This document shows positions 1-8,720 of a DNA stretch of 64,000 bases, one piece after another. The DNA is from Myxococcales bacterium (GTDB lineage: Bacteria; Myxococcota_A; Polyangia; Nannocystales; Nannocystaceae). The stretch covers positions 1 to 64,000 of the forward strand of contig JAAZXR010000007.1 in assembly GCA_014240065.1 (NCBI GenBank). The letters are read 5' to 3'. The translations under genes and the position numbers were made by a program. Positions within the stretch are counted from its first letter, which is position 1. Each line of letters opens with the position of its first letter. A model generated the notes under the pieces. That model was not told where the DNA came from. It saw only the letters and a program-made list of their open reading frames with translations, and did no database searches.

Positions 1-54
1 GTCTCCGTCTCCGTCTCCGTCTCCGTCTCCGTCTCCGTCTCCGTCTCCGTCTCC
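1..54. repeat. Hexanucleotide microsatellite (gtctcc)x9
   Basis: Nine perfect copies of gtctcc start at the first base of the window and probably continue beyond it. Read on the minus strand they are ggagac units coding Gly-Asp in the phosphoesterase gene. Because the unit is 6 bp, copy-number changes keep the reading frame and only change linker length. Confidence 0.95.
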
Positions 55-2148
55 GATTCCGCATCCCATCAAGGAGCCCGACGACGTCACCACGTCGAGC
101 CCCAAATCGAAGCTCACGTCACTCGAGGTGGCGCTCGCTTGCTTCACCGCGACCGTGATGACGTTGCTCCCCACGACAAAGGCCGTCCCGTCGAGTGACA
201 ATACGCTGATCCCATTCTCCGCGCCGGTGCCCGCTGCGTAATCCGCGTGGGCGGTCCCAGCCACGTTGTACGAGGCCACTTGGATCCCGTTGATGGAGAT
301 GATCGCCGCGTCGTCGTACAGCGTGGTCAGCTCGGCGCTCAGCACCGGATCGGTCAGGTCAAATGCGCGTCGAAAGTATACGGTGGGGATGTTGGGGTCG
401 GCGTCGTTGAGCACCGTGGCCTCGTCGTTGTCGCCATAGCCAAGCTGCGCGGGCCCTTGACTCCACGCGGAATCGTCGAAAGTTGGCGAGGTGAACGCCG
501 CCATGTGGTCGACGTCGTCGTCGGCGTAGCGCCACACCGCGCCAAACGTGATCACCGGAATCGGCGGAGACGCCGAGATCTCGAAGCCCCCGTTCGACTC
601 ATCCTGGATGCTGCTGTTGGAGGCATCGACCACCTTCACCATCGCCTCCAGGGTGTCCACCGCGGGCACTGACCACGCGTAGCTCCCTGTGTTCGGGATG
701 TCGTCTGCGACGAGCTGCCAGGTCTGCCCGCCGTCGCAGCTAAAGAGCAGATCCACCAGCGGGATGTTCCCCACGGTGGCCCACGCGATGGTCAGGGGAT
801 CGTTGGCGCCCAAGTCCTCGCCCCCATCGGGCGCGCCAACCACCAAACCGCTGCCCTTAAGGAGCGTCATCCGGTCCGTCACGGTGCCGTCCGACCGAAG
901 GTTGGTCACCGCGAGGCGGTTGTCTTGCACGTCCAGCAGGACGGAGCCGTTGGCGACCTCACTGAAGTACATGAGCGGATGGTTCGCCGGACCTGAGACG
1001 CCCGCGCCGCCGTGCCCCGCCACGATATACACCGCCCCATCATTGGGATTGAGTCCGGTCTGTTTAACGTACGGTCCGTCCCCGAGCACCTTCCCGTCCC
1101 CGCCGTCCACGATCCCCTGGTTGGTGGTCGGCGTCTCGTACCCGCCATCCACGAGAAACGAGCGCTCGTAAATGTGGGAGTGACCGCCGAGGACCATGTC
1201 CACGCCCCCGGCCTCGAGCAAGGGCAAGAGATCCTCGCGCATGTCGATATGGCGCGACTCCGTGTCCGAATCGTGGCTGCCCTTGGTGTACGGCGGGTGG
1301 TGCCAGTAGGCGATGACCCAATCCTGGTTGGTCGCGGCGAGGTCTTGGACCATCCACTGGGCCATGGGCGCCGTCGGCGAGCGATCGGTCTCGTAGCTGT
1401 CGAGCACGACGAAGTGAACGTTGGCGTAATCGAAGCTGTAGTAGGCCTCGGTGCCGCTCGCCACGCCCCCCACCTCGGCCGCGGTGGGCAGCACATAGCC
1501 GTCATAGTACGGGCCGCTTTGAGTCGCGGAGTCCGACGTGTAGCCCTCGTGATTCCCCATGGTCGGCCAACACACCGTGTTCTGCAGGACCTGCTCGTAC
1601 ACCGCGTAAAAGCGCGAGGTGAATTCGGCGGTCGTGCCGTTGCTGTAGGCCATGTCTCCCATGTGCAGATAGATGTTTGGGGAGGTCGTCTTGACGTGGC
1701 CGAGCATGCTGTCGCGCACCGCGGCCTGGGCCGATCCGCCCGTCCCCGAGTCTCCGACGACCCACGCGCGAAACTTGGCGGGGGTGCTCGTCGGCGGGTT
1801 GGTCGTGAAAAAGTGCGCCACGTCTTCGCCCGCGAGCAGGCCTCCGTCGCCATAGACCGCGTAGTAGTAGGTGGTGCCGGCGGACAATCCGGTGACGAGC
1901 GCTTCGTGCTGAGTGCCGAGGCCGGTCGTCACGACGTTCGTGAGCGCGGTGGGTGAGGTCCCCCAGCGCAGCTCACCCTGGGCATCCGCGACCGTGTTCC
2001 AAACGACGATCATGGAGCCCGTGGAGCCCTGCTGCAGATACGGGTGCCGCTCCAGCGTCGCCCCATGCGCCTCCCGCTGGACGAGGCCCGCAAACAAGAG
2101 CGGCACGAGGAAGCAGAGGTGGCGACGGCGGAAGATGCTGCGTTTCAT
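1..2148 (-). CDS. Secreted purple-acid-phosphatase-like metallophosphoesterase with Gly-Asp tail (C-terminus beyond window)
   Basis: The gene is open from the ATG at 2148 to the window edge (716 codons), so its end is missing. It begins with a signal peptide (about residues 1-29), followed by a fibronectin-III-like domain typical of purple acid phosphatase N-termini. A calcineurin-like phosphoesterase domain follows, with the metal-binding motifs GDSGTGG, GDMAY, GNHE, WHHPPY and GGHSHIYERS in the usual order. After it come a beta-sandwich repeat and a galactose-binding-like jelly roll (AVWRYADDD, then YFRRAFDL). The visible end is SGSLMGCGI and a (Gly-Asp)n tract encoded by a perfect hexanucleotide repeat. 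It should hydrolyse phosphate esters outside the cytoplasm; the substrate is unknown. The start overlaps the stop of the TPR gene upstream by 4 bp (ATGA), so the two are translationally coupled. The enzyme family is well supported; the role of the tail is not known. Confidence 0.88.
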   Translation of the reverse strand, partial: MKRSIFRRRHLCFLVPLLFAGLVQREAHGATLERHPYLQQGSTGSMIVVWNTVADAQGELRWGTSPTALTNVVTTGLGTQHEALVTGLSAGTTYYYAVYGDGGLLAGEDVAHFFTTNPPTSTPAKFRAWVVGDSGTGGSAQAAVRDSMLGHVKTTSPNIYLHMGDMAYSNGTTAEFTSRFYAVYEQVLQNTVCWPTMGNHEGYTSDSATQSGPYYDGYVLPTAAEVGGVASGTEAYYSFDYANVHFVVLDSYETDRSPTAPMAQWMVQDLAATNQDWVIAYWHHPPYTKGSHDSDTESRHIDMREDLLPLLEAGGVDMVLGGHSHIYERSFLVDGGYETPTTNQGIVDGGDGKVLGDGPYVKQTGLNPNDGAVYIVAGHGGAGVSGPANHPLMYFSEVANGSVLLDVQDNRLAVTNLRSDGTVTDRMTLLKGSGLVVGAPDGGEDLGANDPLTIAWATVGNIPLVDLLFSCDGGQTWQLVADDIPNTGSYAWSVPAVDTLEAMVKVVDASNSSIQDESNGGFEISASPPIPVITFGAVWRYADDDVDHMAAFTSPTFDDSAWSQGPAQLGYGDNDEATVLNDADPNIPTVYFRRAFDLTDPVLSAELTTLYDDAAIISINGIQVASYNVAGTAHADYAAGTGAENGISVLSLDGTAFVVGSNVITVAVKQASATSSDVSFDLGLDVVTSSGSLMGCGIGDGDGDGDGDGDGDGDGD

Positions 2149-3077
2149 GGGTTGGATCGACCTTTTCTCGACAAAGAATTTTCTATGAATGGTCTGGGGA
2201 GACACGCGAGCGCGTCGTGGTCTTGAGGCTCCAGTTCACACAGCTGTCCCGCCTCGTCTCGGAGGACGTCCAGCAACGCGAGCTGCGCCCGTCGATGTGA
2301 AGTCGCGCGTCGCGAAAATGAACGTTGCAGCGCGAGCTCGCGCCGAGAAGCCTCCCGGAACGCCCACTGCCACTCCCCCATCTGCATCCCAAGCTCCACC
2401 GCCGCGACGGCCGTCGAGAACGGATCCGCCCCCAATCGTTCGGCGAGGTCCAGTCCCCGCATCGCGTCCCCATACCACCCCAGGGCGCGGTAACTCTCCA
2501 TGGCCCTCATCGCGAGCACAGCCGAGCCCTTCGTCGCGGCGCCTTCGAGGAGCAACACCGCGGCCTCGTCGGCGCGCTCAAGATCCAACAAGGCGTCGGC
2601 CATGGCGGCGAAGTCGTCGGGGGATCCCCGCTGAGCGAGCACGACGCGAAGATCCTCGACTGCCTCCACGCCCCTCCCGCGACGCAGCAGCAGTCGCCCG
2701 CGCTGCTGGCGAGGCCTCCACCACGCAGGCGCCGCATCGATCGCGGCCGTGAGCTGTCGCAGCGCCCGCGCGTCGCGTCCCTCCTCAAGCTCGAGCAACG
2801 CCCACTCATGGTGCGCAGCCGCTAGATGGGGATGATGGCGCAGCGCTTCAGTGAGATCGCGGCGTGCGCGGGTCGCAAATCCCTGCAAGCGCCACTGACG
2901 CGCGCGCTCCACGTGGAGCAGCGCGTCTTCAGGTGCGCGCTGAATGTGCGCGGTGAGCTCTCTCGTCGCCTGCGACGCGACCGGATGTGCGCTCGCATCA
3001 CGCCACTCGCCGGCGTCCCAACCGCACACAACTGTCAGGGTCAATGCCCCCGCGAGCCCGCGTCCTTTCACCTTCAT
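2145..3077 (-). CDS. Secreted TPR-repeat protein
   Basis: About 310 residues. After a hydrophobic leader (KVKGRGLAGALTLTVVCG) the protein is built of helical pairs that read as tetratricopeptide repeats, for example LLHVERARQWRLQGFATRAR and HHEWALLELEEGRDARALRQ. Such proteins act as scaffolds; no catalytic motif is visible. The ATG at 3077 is preferred; an in-frame TTG lies 12 bp upstream at 3089. A TATGAT hexamer at 3089-3094 (minus strand) lies 11 bp upstream of the ATG and may be its -10. Its stop overlaps the start of the phosphoesterase gene by 4 bp, so it probably works with, or in the same compartment as, that enzyme. The partner protein is not identifiable from sequence. Confidence 0.8.
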   Translation of the reverse strand: MKVKGRGLAGALTLTVVCGWDAGEWRDASAHPVASQATRELTAHIQRAPEDALLHVERARQWRLQGFATRARRDLTEALRHHPHLAAAHHEWALLELEEGRDARALRQLTAAIDAAPAWWRPRQQRGRLLLRRGRGVEAVEDLRVVLAQRGSPDDFAAMADALLDLERADEAAVLLLEGAATKGSAVLAMRAMESYRALGWYGDAMRGLDLAERLGADPFSTAVAAVELGMQMGEWQWAFREASRRELALQRSFSRRATSHRRAQLALLDVLRDEAGQLCELEPQDHDALACLPRPFIENSLSRKGRSNP

Positions 3078-3556
3078 GACTAGATGCAATCATACACACT
3101 CGCGCAGCCTTCCTCATTTCTAGATTTTCGCGGTCGAGTGAGCCTACCCGCTCCTCCGGCATATCCCTCCAAGCGCCCTCTAAACAGCGGTCAACGCACA
3201 TGGTGCACGAGGAACACCACCAATACAAAAGGCGCCGTTCCGCCGCGTCAGCGTCCCCGCAGCGCGCCCTCGCGACCTTTGCCCTAAAGCCGGAGCGCCG
3301 CGCCCATCGGCGCGACGTCATCACCATGAGTCAGCCACATGCTGCGACATGGCTTGAATACTCCCAACAAACGCTCGACAACATCGATGCGTGAAAATGA
3401 TCTTCTCATCACCGCTCGGTCGCGCAGCGATGCGCGACCGATCCCGCGACCTGGCCGGGAAACCATAGTGGAACGCTTCGCGCCAACAAAACCGTCCACA
3501 ACTCGCGCAGTAATTACCGGCAAATCGTCCGCAAAATCGCGCATTCATCTGTCACG
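3078..3556. other. Intergenic region between divergent TPR and response-regulator genes
   Basis: About 480 bp with no reading frame that looks coding: the short frames here have an arginine- and serine-rich composition typical of GC-rich noncoding DNA. It must hold the promoters of both divergent genes, but no convincing -35/-10 pair or sigma-54 site was found apart from TATGAT near the TPR start. Confidence 0.6.
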
Positions 3557-4441
3557 TTGCCCCCGAGCGCGGCGTTGCGCTTGGCAGTAGGTGGGACGCT
3601 CGCAGCCCCTCCCCCTTCGTACCACCCCGGCGAACTTGTAGACCTCGTGAACTCCAACCCAGTCAACCCACCCGACGATGAAGGCGAGCGCACCACCCAC
3701 GTGCGCCTGCTCGTCTCCTCGGCTGGCGAGGTCGTAGGCCTCTCGGGCGATTCCACGCTGATCTCTGACCGCGAATTGTGGGGCTGCCGCATCGCTGACC
3801 TATTCGACGACGCAGATGGGTTTGTTCGACAGCTGGGTGACACGCAGCGCGACGAGGTGCGGGCCAACCTGCGAACCTCCGAAGAAGGGAGGTTGCTGTA
3901 CGCCCGGGGAAACCATCTGCGTGGCCAATTTAGCATCGAATTTTGCGCCAGCTCAGCTCCCAAGGGTGCCGACAGAGCCCACGCAGGCGAGCTCACGTCG
4001 CAGACCGAGCCCGCGGAAGCGCTGCTGTCGCGAACACCGCCGCGGTCACGCGCAGGGCTTCGCGCGGTCCTCTGTGTCGACGACGAGGAGATGATCCTGC
4101 GGGTCTATCGCCGGATGTTCCCCGCGCCGACGAAGGTGTTGGTAGCGCGCAGCGTCGCGGAAGCGCTCGCGATCCTCGACGTCAACGAGGAGATCGATGC
4201 CGTTCTCTGCGATGTGATGATGCCCGAGGCCTCAGGCTACGAGCTGTTGCAACACCTAACGAACACTCGCTCGCGTCTCATGAATCGCTTCGGTTTTATC
4301 AGCGGAGGTGTCATCAGCCTCAAACTAGAAGCGTCCATCCGTCAAAGCGGCGCGCCGCTGTGTTCAAAACCCTTCAACGGCCGTGACCTCGACGTCTTGA
4401 TTGAGCGAATCTTTGAGCGGGACGCTGCGATGCCAGACTAG
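3557..4441 (+). CDS. Response regulator with C-terminal receiver domain
   Basis: 294 residues from a TTG start; the start is uncertain because there is no clear ribosome site, and a GTG near 3648 is an alternative. The N-terminal ~150 residues (VRLLVSSAGEVVGLSGDST, then GCRIADLF) look like a weak PAS-type sensor domain. The C-terminal ~125 residues are a receiver: CVDDEE acidic pocket, phospho-acceptor Asp in LCDVMMPEASGYELL, then FISGG and the conserved lysine in SKPF. There is no DNA-binding output domain, so it probably signals by protein contact. No histidine kinase is adjacent. The receiver is clear; the PAS assignment is tentative. Confidence 0.8.
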   Translation: MPPSAALRLAVGGTLAAPPPSYHPGELVDLVNSNPVNPPDDEGERTTHVRLLVSSAGEVVGLSGDSTLISDRELWGCRIADLFDDADGFVRQLGDTQRDEVRANLRTSEEGRLLYARGNHLRGQFSIEFCASSAPKGADRAHAGELTSQTEPAEALLSRTPPRSRAGLRAVLCVDDEEMILRVYRRMFPAPTKVLVARSVAEALAILDVNEEIDAVLCDVMMPEASGYELLQHLTNTRSRLMNRFGFISGGVISLKLEASIRQSGAPLCSKPFNGRDLDVLIERIFERDAAMPD

Positions 4442-4489
4442 GGCGGACTCCCCCTTGTCTCCACATCGAAACTCAACCAGACTAGGCGC

Positions 4490-6100
4490 GTGGCCCTCGG
4501 CATACGGACCCTCGCTGCGTGCTCGATCGTGACGCTCTGCGGCTGCGCGGGAGCCGGGCTCACGGAGCGATCACAAGTCGTGGTGGCCCATGGACCACTC
4601 GAGTACGAGCTCGCGGTCGACAAATCGCTCACCACCCTCGACGAGTCCATTTGTTGGGAGTCCAACGGTCCGCAGGCGCTGCGGACCTCCGGCGCCAACG
4701 GCATGCGCGTGCTCCGTTCGACCTCGAGCGGCTCCGGTGAGCCAGTACGAAGAACCGGCGACCTCCTCGACCTCTCCGCGCTCGACGAAGCTGACTGTGT
4801 CACCTTGTCCATCGACCTCTCCGCCGTCGCCGAACGTCGAGTCATCCGTCCTTCACGAGATGAGCTCGCGCCGAGCCTGTGGCTCCCCACGGACTCGTGG
4901 ATGTGGTTCGACAACGACGACCCACGACGCTCCGATGGCATCGTGCGATGGTCACTCCCCCCGGGCATCGAGGCCGCGACACCTTGGGAAGCTGGAGCCG
5001 CACAGACGAGCATCGTGCGCAGCGATGATTTCGATTGGAAGACGATCGTCGCGCTCGGCGCCCTCGAGCGCAGGGTCCTCCACGCGGCTGGAGCGACCGT
5101 GCGTTTGACCGCTGTGGATCCAACGCATTTACCGAGCCACGACGTCATCGACGGGTGGCTGAGCCGCGCGCTTGAGGCGGTCGCCTCGCTGTACGGTGGC
5201 ACCTTCCCCCGCGAAGAGCTCCAGCTCCTCTTGATTCCAACCCAACGCCCCGCGTCAGAGCCCGTCGTGTTCGGCCTCGTCGCACGGGGAGGGCACCTAC
5301 CGACCGTCTCCTTGTTCCTCTCTAGCGACGCGACCCACGATTCACTGCGCGGCGAATGGGTGACAATTCACGAGCTTTTACACCTCGGCATGCCCTATGT
5401 GGCGGCCATGGACGCGTGGATCTCCGAGGGCTTCGTGACCTACATGACCGAGGTGCTCCGGGCGCGGTTTGGTTATTTTGACTCCGACCGCGACTTCCCC
5501 GGCTCTGTCGGCCTCGACTTCAGCGACGTTGACGCGACGCAGGCGCAGGCGCTCATGGCGCTCACGACGCTGCGCCTCGGGGTTGAACGAGGAAAGCAGG
5601 AGTCGTCGCGACTCAACCTGAGTCTGCGTGATGCCAGCGCTCGCCTCGGGGAGCTCCACGCGTTCATGCTGGTCTATTGGGGAGGCGCGAGCGTCGCCAT
5701 GCGCCTCGACCAGCGTCTCCGGGCCATGAACCGCGGACTGAGCCTCGATCTACTGTTTCGCCGCTGGTCGACGCTCATCGGCGGCCCAAAGAAGGTGTGG
5801 CTCGCACATCAGCTCCTGTTTGACCCTGTGGTCGTGGATCGCATGTCGCCCGAGGCGTTACGCGAGCTTGAGATCGCGGCGGCGGCCGCGGACGTGACCC
5901 CGGTTTTCTTCGCAGACGAGACGCTGCGCACGATGGGGCTCCGCTACAACCACGATCTTGGCCTGTTCTCGCTCCATGATCGTGGCGACCCTCAACCTGG
6001 AATAACCGAGGAGTCGAGCGGTCTTGATGCCATGCGGATCTTCGCGCCGGAGACGACGGCGGCAGACTCGCGGGGCCATCCGTACCCCCTCCCTCCGTAG
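4490..6100 (+). CDS. Lipoprotein gluzincin-type metallopeptidase (M1/M61-like)
   Basis: 536 residues from a GTG start. The leader ends in a lipobox (TLCGC, Cys at about 18), so the mature protein is membrane-anchored. The C-terminal half carries the zinc motif HELLH (about residues 294-298) followed by SEGFVTY, with the third ligand Glu at about 313. That gives HExxH with 14 residues before the Glu, shorter than the 18 usual in M1 aminopeptidases. The N-terminal ~200 residues look like a beta-rich domain of the kind that precedes gluzincin domains. It should cleave peptides at the cell surface; the substrate is unknown. It starts 48 bp after the response regulator on the same strand and may be co-transcribed with it. 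Confidence 0.75.
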   Translation: MALGIRTLAACSIVTLCGCAGAGLTERSQVVVAHGPLEYELAVDKSLTTLDESICWESNGPQALRTSGANGMRVLRSTSSGSGEPVRRTGDLLDLSALDEADCVTLSIDLSAVAERRVIRPSRDELAPSLWLPTDSWMWFDNDDPRRSDGIVRWSLPPGIEAATPWEAGAAQTSIVRSDDFDWKTIVALGALERRVLHAAGATVRLTAVDPTHLPSHDVIDGWLSRALEAVASLYGGTFPREELQLLLIPTQRPASEPVVFGLVARGGHLPTVSLFLSSDATHDSLRGEWVTIHELLHLGMPYVAAMDAWISEGFVTYMTEVLRARFGYFDSDRDFPGSVGLDFSDVDATQAQALMALTTLRLGVERGKQESSRLNLSLRDASARLGELHAFMLVYWGGASVAMRLDQRLRAMNRGLSLDLLFRRWSTLIGGPKKVWLAHQLLFDPVVVDRMSPEALRELEIAAAAADVTPVFFADETLRTMGLRYNHDLGLFSLHDRGDPQPGITEESSGLDAMRIFAPETTAADSRGHPYPLPP

Positions 6101-6860
6101 ATCTTCTGGTGGCTCGGGGTGCGTTCAAAACGACATGTGCCGTGACCGAAGCAAGATCTTGAGGACTGCCAAATTGGGACGCTGTGTCGCGGCGTATGCG
6201 ACCCGTTTCATGTGTGGATTCCGAGAAGCCGCTTTGAGGAGCGAGTGACCGCCCCCACGACTCCGACGACCGTCGCTCTGATTCGAACTTCGCGGCGTGT
6301 TGTCGCCCGATCAAGCCGCAGCGGTCCCGCTCAAGAGACGCGCTGTGCGCCCGCTGAGGACCACTCTCGCCCCCCCGATCATTGTTTTCATGTCCTTGAG
6401 TGTGGCCGCACATCGCTCGTTCCAAGGACCGCTCCCAGAAAGACCGCTCCCCCGCAGATGGTGCTGTGCATCAGCGCCAGGCTCTCACCCAACTCCGGGC
6501 GAGACGCCCGCCTTCAACTGCAGATCATCGGGCGACCCACGAGTCCCGAATAATTGGCTTACACGGCCTCCGAGATGCGATAAGAAATCTGCGTTGGCTA
6601 GTTGCCGTATTTCTCCCTCCGCCCGATAACAGCTCAAGGTCCCCCCCCTCGCTCCACTTCGACGCTGATCTCCTCCTCGTCTCGTAACGAACTCCCACTC
6701 CCCCGCCTCTCCAATCTCGATGGCAACACATTCGACAAGGGATCTCGACAAGCCCGTCTCCGAGCCGAGCCCCGCCATGGGCAGCGTTGGCTGCACGAGA
6801 GCTGCCCGAGGTGGCGCCGAGCGAGACGGGAGCCCGGTGGTCGGGGCTCGTGAGCAGGTG
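6101..6860. other. Long stretch without a supportable gene
   Basis: About 760 bp follow the peptidase gene. Several overlapping frames of 70-110 codons are open on both strands, but none has a recognisable domain, a ribosome site or codon use like the neighbours. An upstream in-frame ATG at 6720 could extend the next gene into this stretch. No repeat, RNA gene or transposase remnant was recognised. Confidence 0.5.
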
Positions 6861-7892
6861 ATGAGCGAGCGCTCAAGCCGACCTCAGGTTCACCTCTCAC
6901 TGCTCGACACCTCGATCACGCGAGTCGAGCAAGGCGCGGATGACCGCGCTGCGCACACCCCATCGGTCACCACGTTGAACGATGACCCGCTCGAGGTGCT
7001 GCGGACCTCGGTAGACACCGAGCAGGTAGACGCGGCGAGCCAGTGGCTCGAGGCCAACTTCGAGCCGTGGATGCTCGACACGTTCGCCCACCGACTGTAC
7101 GAAGGTGGAGCCGAGTCGATCATGCGTCGACCCGCGGCGTTCTTGAGCACGCGCGAGGATATCTGCGTCGAAGCGCGACTGGCTGCGGCGCTGATAACGA
7201 GCGCGATCGAGCCTGCGCCGCAGGCCTCCCTGGATGAGGCGTCGGCTCAACCCGTCTGGATGTCTGCGCTGCGCGGGGCGATGCGCGCAGAGGCTCGAAA
7301 AGCGATCGTCCGGAACCCCGAGCCCGGATGCGACAATATCCTCAAGTTCTGGAATCAACTCTCCGAGCCTGATCGTCGCTGGGCGGTCGGGAGACTCGGC
7401 GCGTTTGACCTCTATCGACGGTGCGAGCTCGTCTATCTGGGCCTCGTCGACCGGTCGGAGGCGGTCGTCATCGAGGCCCTGTGCGCCGTAGAGCAGGCGA
7501 GCAGCGTGGGCACATGTGGCAAGATCGGCGCCGCCCTTCAGGGCCTCAAGACTCACGCGTCGCTCCACGTGAGAGCGAAGTTGACGCGCAGCCGACTCAT
7601 CCAATATCAGTGGCCGCAAGCGTTGATCCTCGAGGAGAACTCGAGGGTGAGGCGGCTGCTCGTGCGCCGCGCGTTTGAAGATCTCTCGGGCCGCGCCCTG
7701 CAGCTGTGCTTGCGGCACGCGGACTCGATGACGCCCGAAACCATTGAATCTGTGCTCTATCACGCGAGCCTTGAAGCGGACACCTCTCGCGAAGACCTCG
7801 CGTTCCTCTGTCAGCATCCGCTGGAGGCGGTCCGCGCCGCGACGGAGCGCTTCTTCCCGTCGTCTGAGGACGACAGCTCGCCTCGCTCATAA
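6861..7892 (+). CDS. Hypothetical helical-repeat protein
   Basis: 343 residues from the ATG at 6861, chosen because GAGCAGG lies just upstream. An ATG at 6720 would add 47 residues of low-complexity sequence. No domain family was recognised. The sequence is rich in amphipathic helices (EARLAAALITSAIE, DRSEAVVIEALCAVEQA, RRLLVRRAFEDLSGRAL) and resembles HEAT/ARM-like repeats of about 35 residues. There is no signal peptide or membrane segment, so it is probably cytoplasmic and binds other proteins. The N-terminus (VHLSLLDTSITRVEQGADD) and the acidic-serine tail look disordered. It stands alone between the unexplained stretch upstream and the fatty-acid hydroxylase downstream. Confidence 0.55.
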   Translation: MSERSSRPQVHLSLLDTSITRVEQGADDRAAHTPSVTTLNDDPLEVLRTSVDTEQVDAASQWLEANFEPWMLDTFAHRLYEGGAESIMRRPAAFLSTREDICVEARLAAALITSAIEPAPQASLDEASAQPVWMSALRGAMRAEARKAIVRNPEPGCDNILKFWNQLSEPDRRWAVGRLGAFDLYRRCELVYLGLVDRSEAVVIEALCAVEQASSVGTCGKIGAALQGLKTHASLHVRAKLTRSRLIQYQWPQALILEENSRVRRLLVRRAFEDLSGRALQLCLRHADSMTPETIESVLYHASLEADTSREDLAFLCQHPLEAVRAATERFFPSSEDDSSPRS

Positions 7893-7974
7893 CGGCTGCC
7901 CGCTCACCAGTTGAAGTCGGCCATCAGTCGACCCAGAGAGCGCCGCCAGCGACCGTGCTACTGTTGACTTGAGT

Positions 7975-8628
7975 ATGGTCGCATCGCATCGTCCGCACCC
8001 AGTCCACAGCCTGCGAGAGGCCGCGGCACTGTTTTTTCGTCACGCGAGCCCCGCGTTGCTAGGGCTACAATTTCTCGCGGCGGTCGTCTTGCGAACGTTG
8101 GCTGGGCCGCTGACGTGGGCAGAGGTGGTCGTGGTGGTGTTCGTCGCGATCTACTGGCCAGTGCAAGAATACGCGCTCCACCGGCACATGCTGCACTTTC
8201 GCCCGCGCCGCTGGCTGGGGGTGGAGGTCGATCCCCTGGCGTGCCGGTACCACCGGCATCATCACCGCCACCCGTGGGAGCTGCGCTACACGTTTTTGCC
8301 GCCCCGCCTCATCGCGATGCTCATCCCGATCCACGCGCTCGTGTGGTGGAAGGCGACCCCGACGTGGGAGGCGGCGCTGACGGGAATCATCGCGTTCGGG
8401 GGCGCCACGCTGAGCTACGAGTGGATCCACTTTTTAACCCACACCGCCTATCGCCCGCGCACGAGTTGGATGCGAACCGTGGTGCGACGACACCGCTGGC
8501 ATCACTTTAAAAACGAGCGCTACTGGTTCGCGTTCGTGGTGCCAATGGTGGACGCGTTGTTTCTCACCGATCCCGCGCCAGGAGATGTGGCGACCTCCCC
8601 AAGCTGCAGGGATCTCGAGGCGGACTAG
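7975..8628 (+). CDS. Fatty-acid hydroxylase / sterol-desaturase superfamily membrane protein
   Basis: 217 residues from the ATG at 7975 (a TTG lies 6 bp upstream). It has three to four membrane helices and the superfamily's histidine clusters: HRHMLH, YHRHHHRHP, HFLTHT and HRWHHF. These bind the di-iron centre used for oxygen-dependent hydroxylation or desaturation of lipid substrates. The size and motifs fit the fatty-acid (2-)hydroxylase branch, but the substrate cannot be told from sequence. A TGCTACTGT element at 7956-7964 lies 10 bp upstream of the ATG and may be an extended -10. The neighbouring PaaI-type thioesterase also points to lipid or acyl-CoA chemistry. Confidence 0.85.
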   Translation: MVASHRPHPVHSLREAAALFFRHASPALLGLQFLAAVVLRTLAGPLTWAEVVVVVFVAIYWPVQEYALHRHMLHFRPRRWLGVEVDPLACRYHRHHHRHPWELRYTFLPPRLIAMLIPIHALVWWKATPTWEAALTGIIAFGGATLSYEWIHFLTHTAYRPRTSWMRTVVRRHRWHHFKNERYWFAFVVPMVDALFLTDPAPGDVATSPSCRDLEAD

Positions 8629-8703
8629 CCCCACACGGGCCTGTGGGCGTCCGCGTCATCGCGGGGTCCACTCGCGCCCAATCTCGCCGCGCCTCCTGGG
8701 GCC

Positions 8704-8712
8704 TGCTACCAT
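8704..8712 (+). promoter_or_regulatory. Extended -10 element of thioesterase gene
   Basis: TGCTACCAT, with the -10 hexamer TACCAT at 8707-8712, ends exactly 8 bp before the ATG at 8721. The expected transcription start falls on or beside the start codon. No good -35 is visible. Confidence 0.5.
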
Positions 8713-8720
8713 CGCCTTCC

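Noticed and set aside
906-1853. 315-codon minus-strand frame rich in Arg and Thr
   Set aside because: It is a shifted frame of the phosphoesterase gene; the true frame has no stop in the window and carries all metallophosphatase motifs.
1012-1956. 314-codon plus-strand frame
   Set aside because: It is antisense to the phosphoesterase, whose motifs are clear on the other strand.
5775-6425. 216-codon minus-strand frame across the end of the peptidase gene
   Set aside because: Composition is typical of antisense shadow and no domain or start signal is present.
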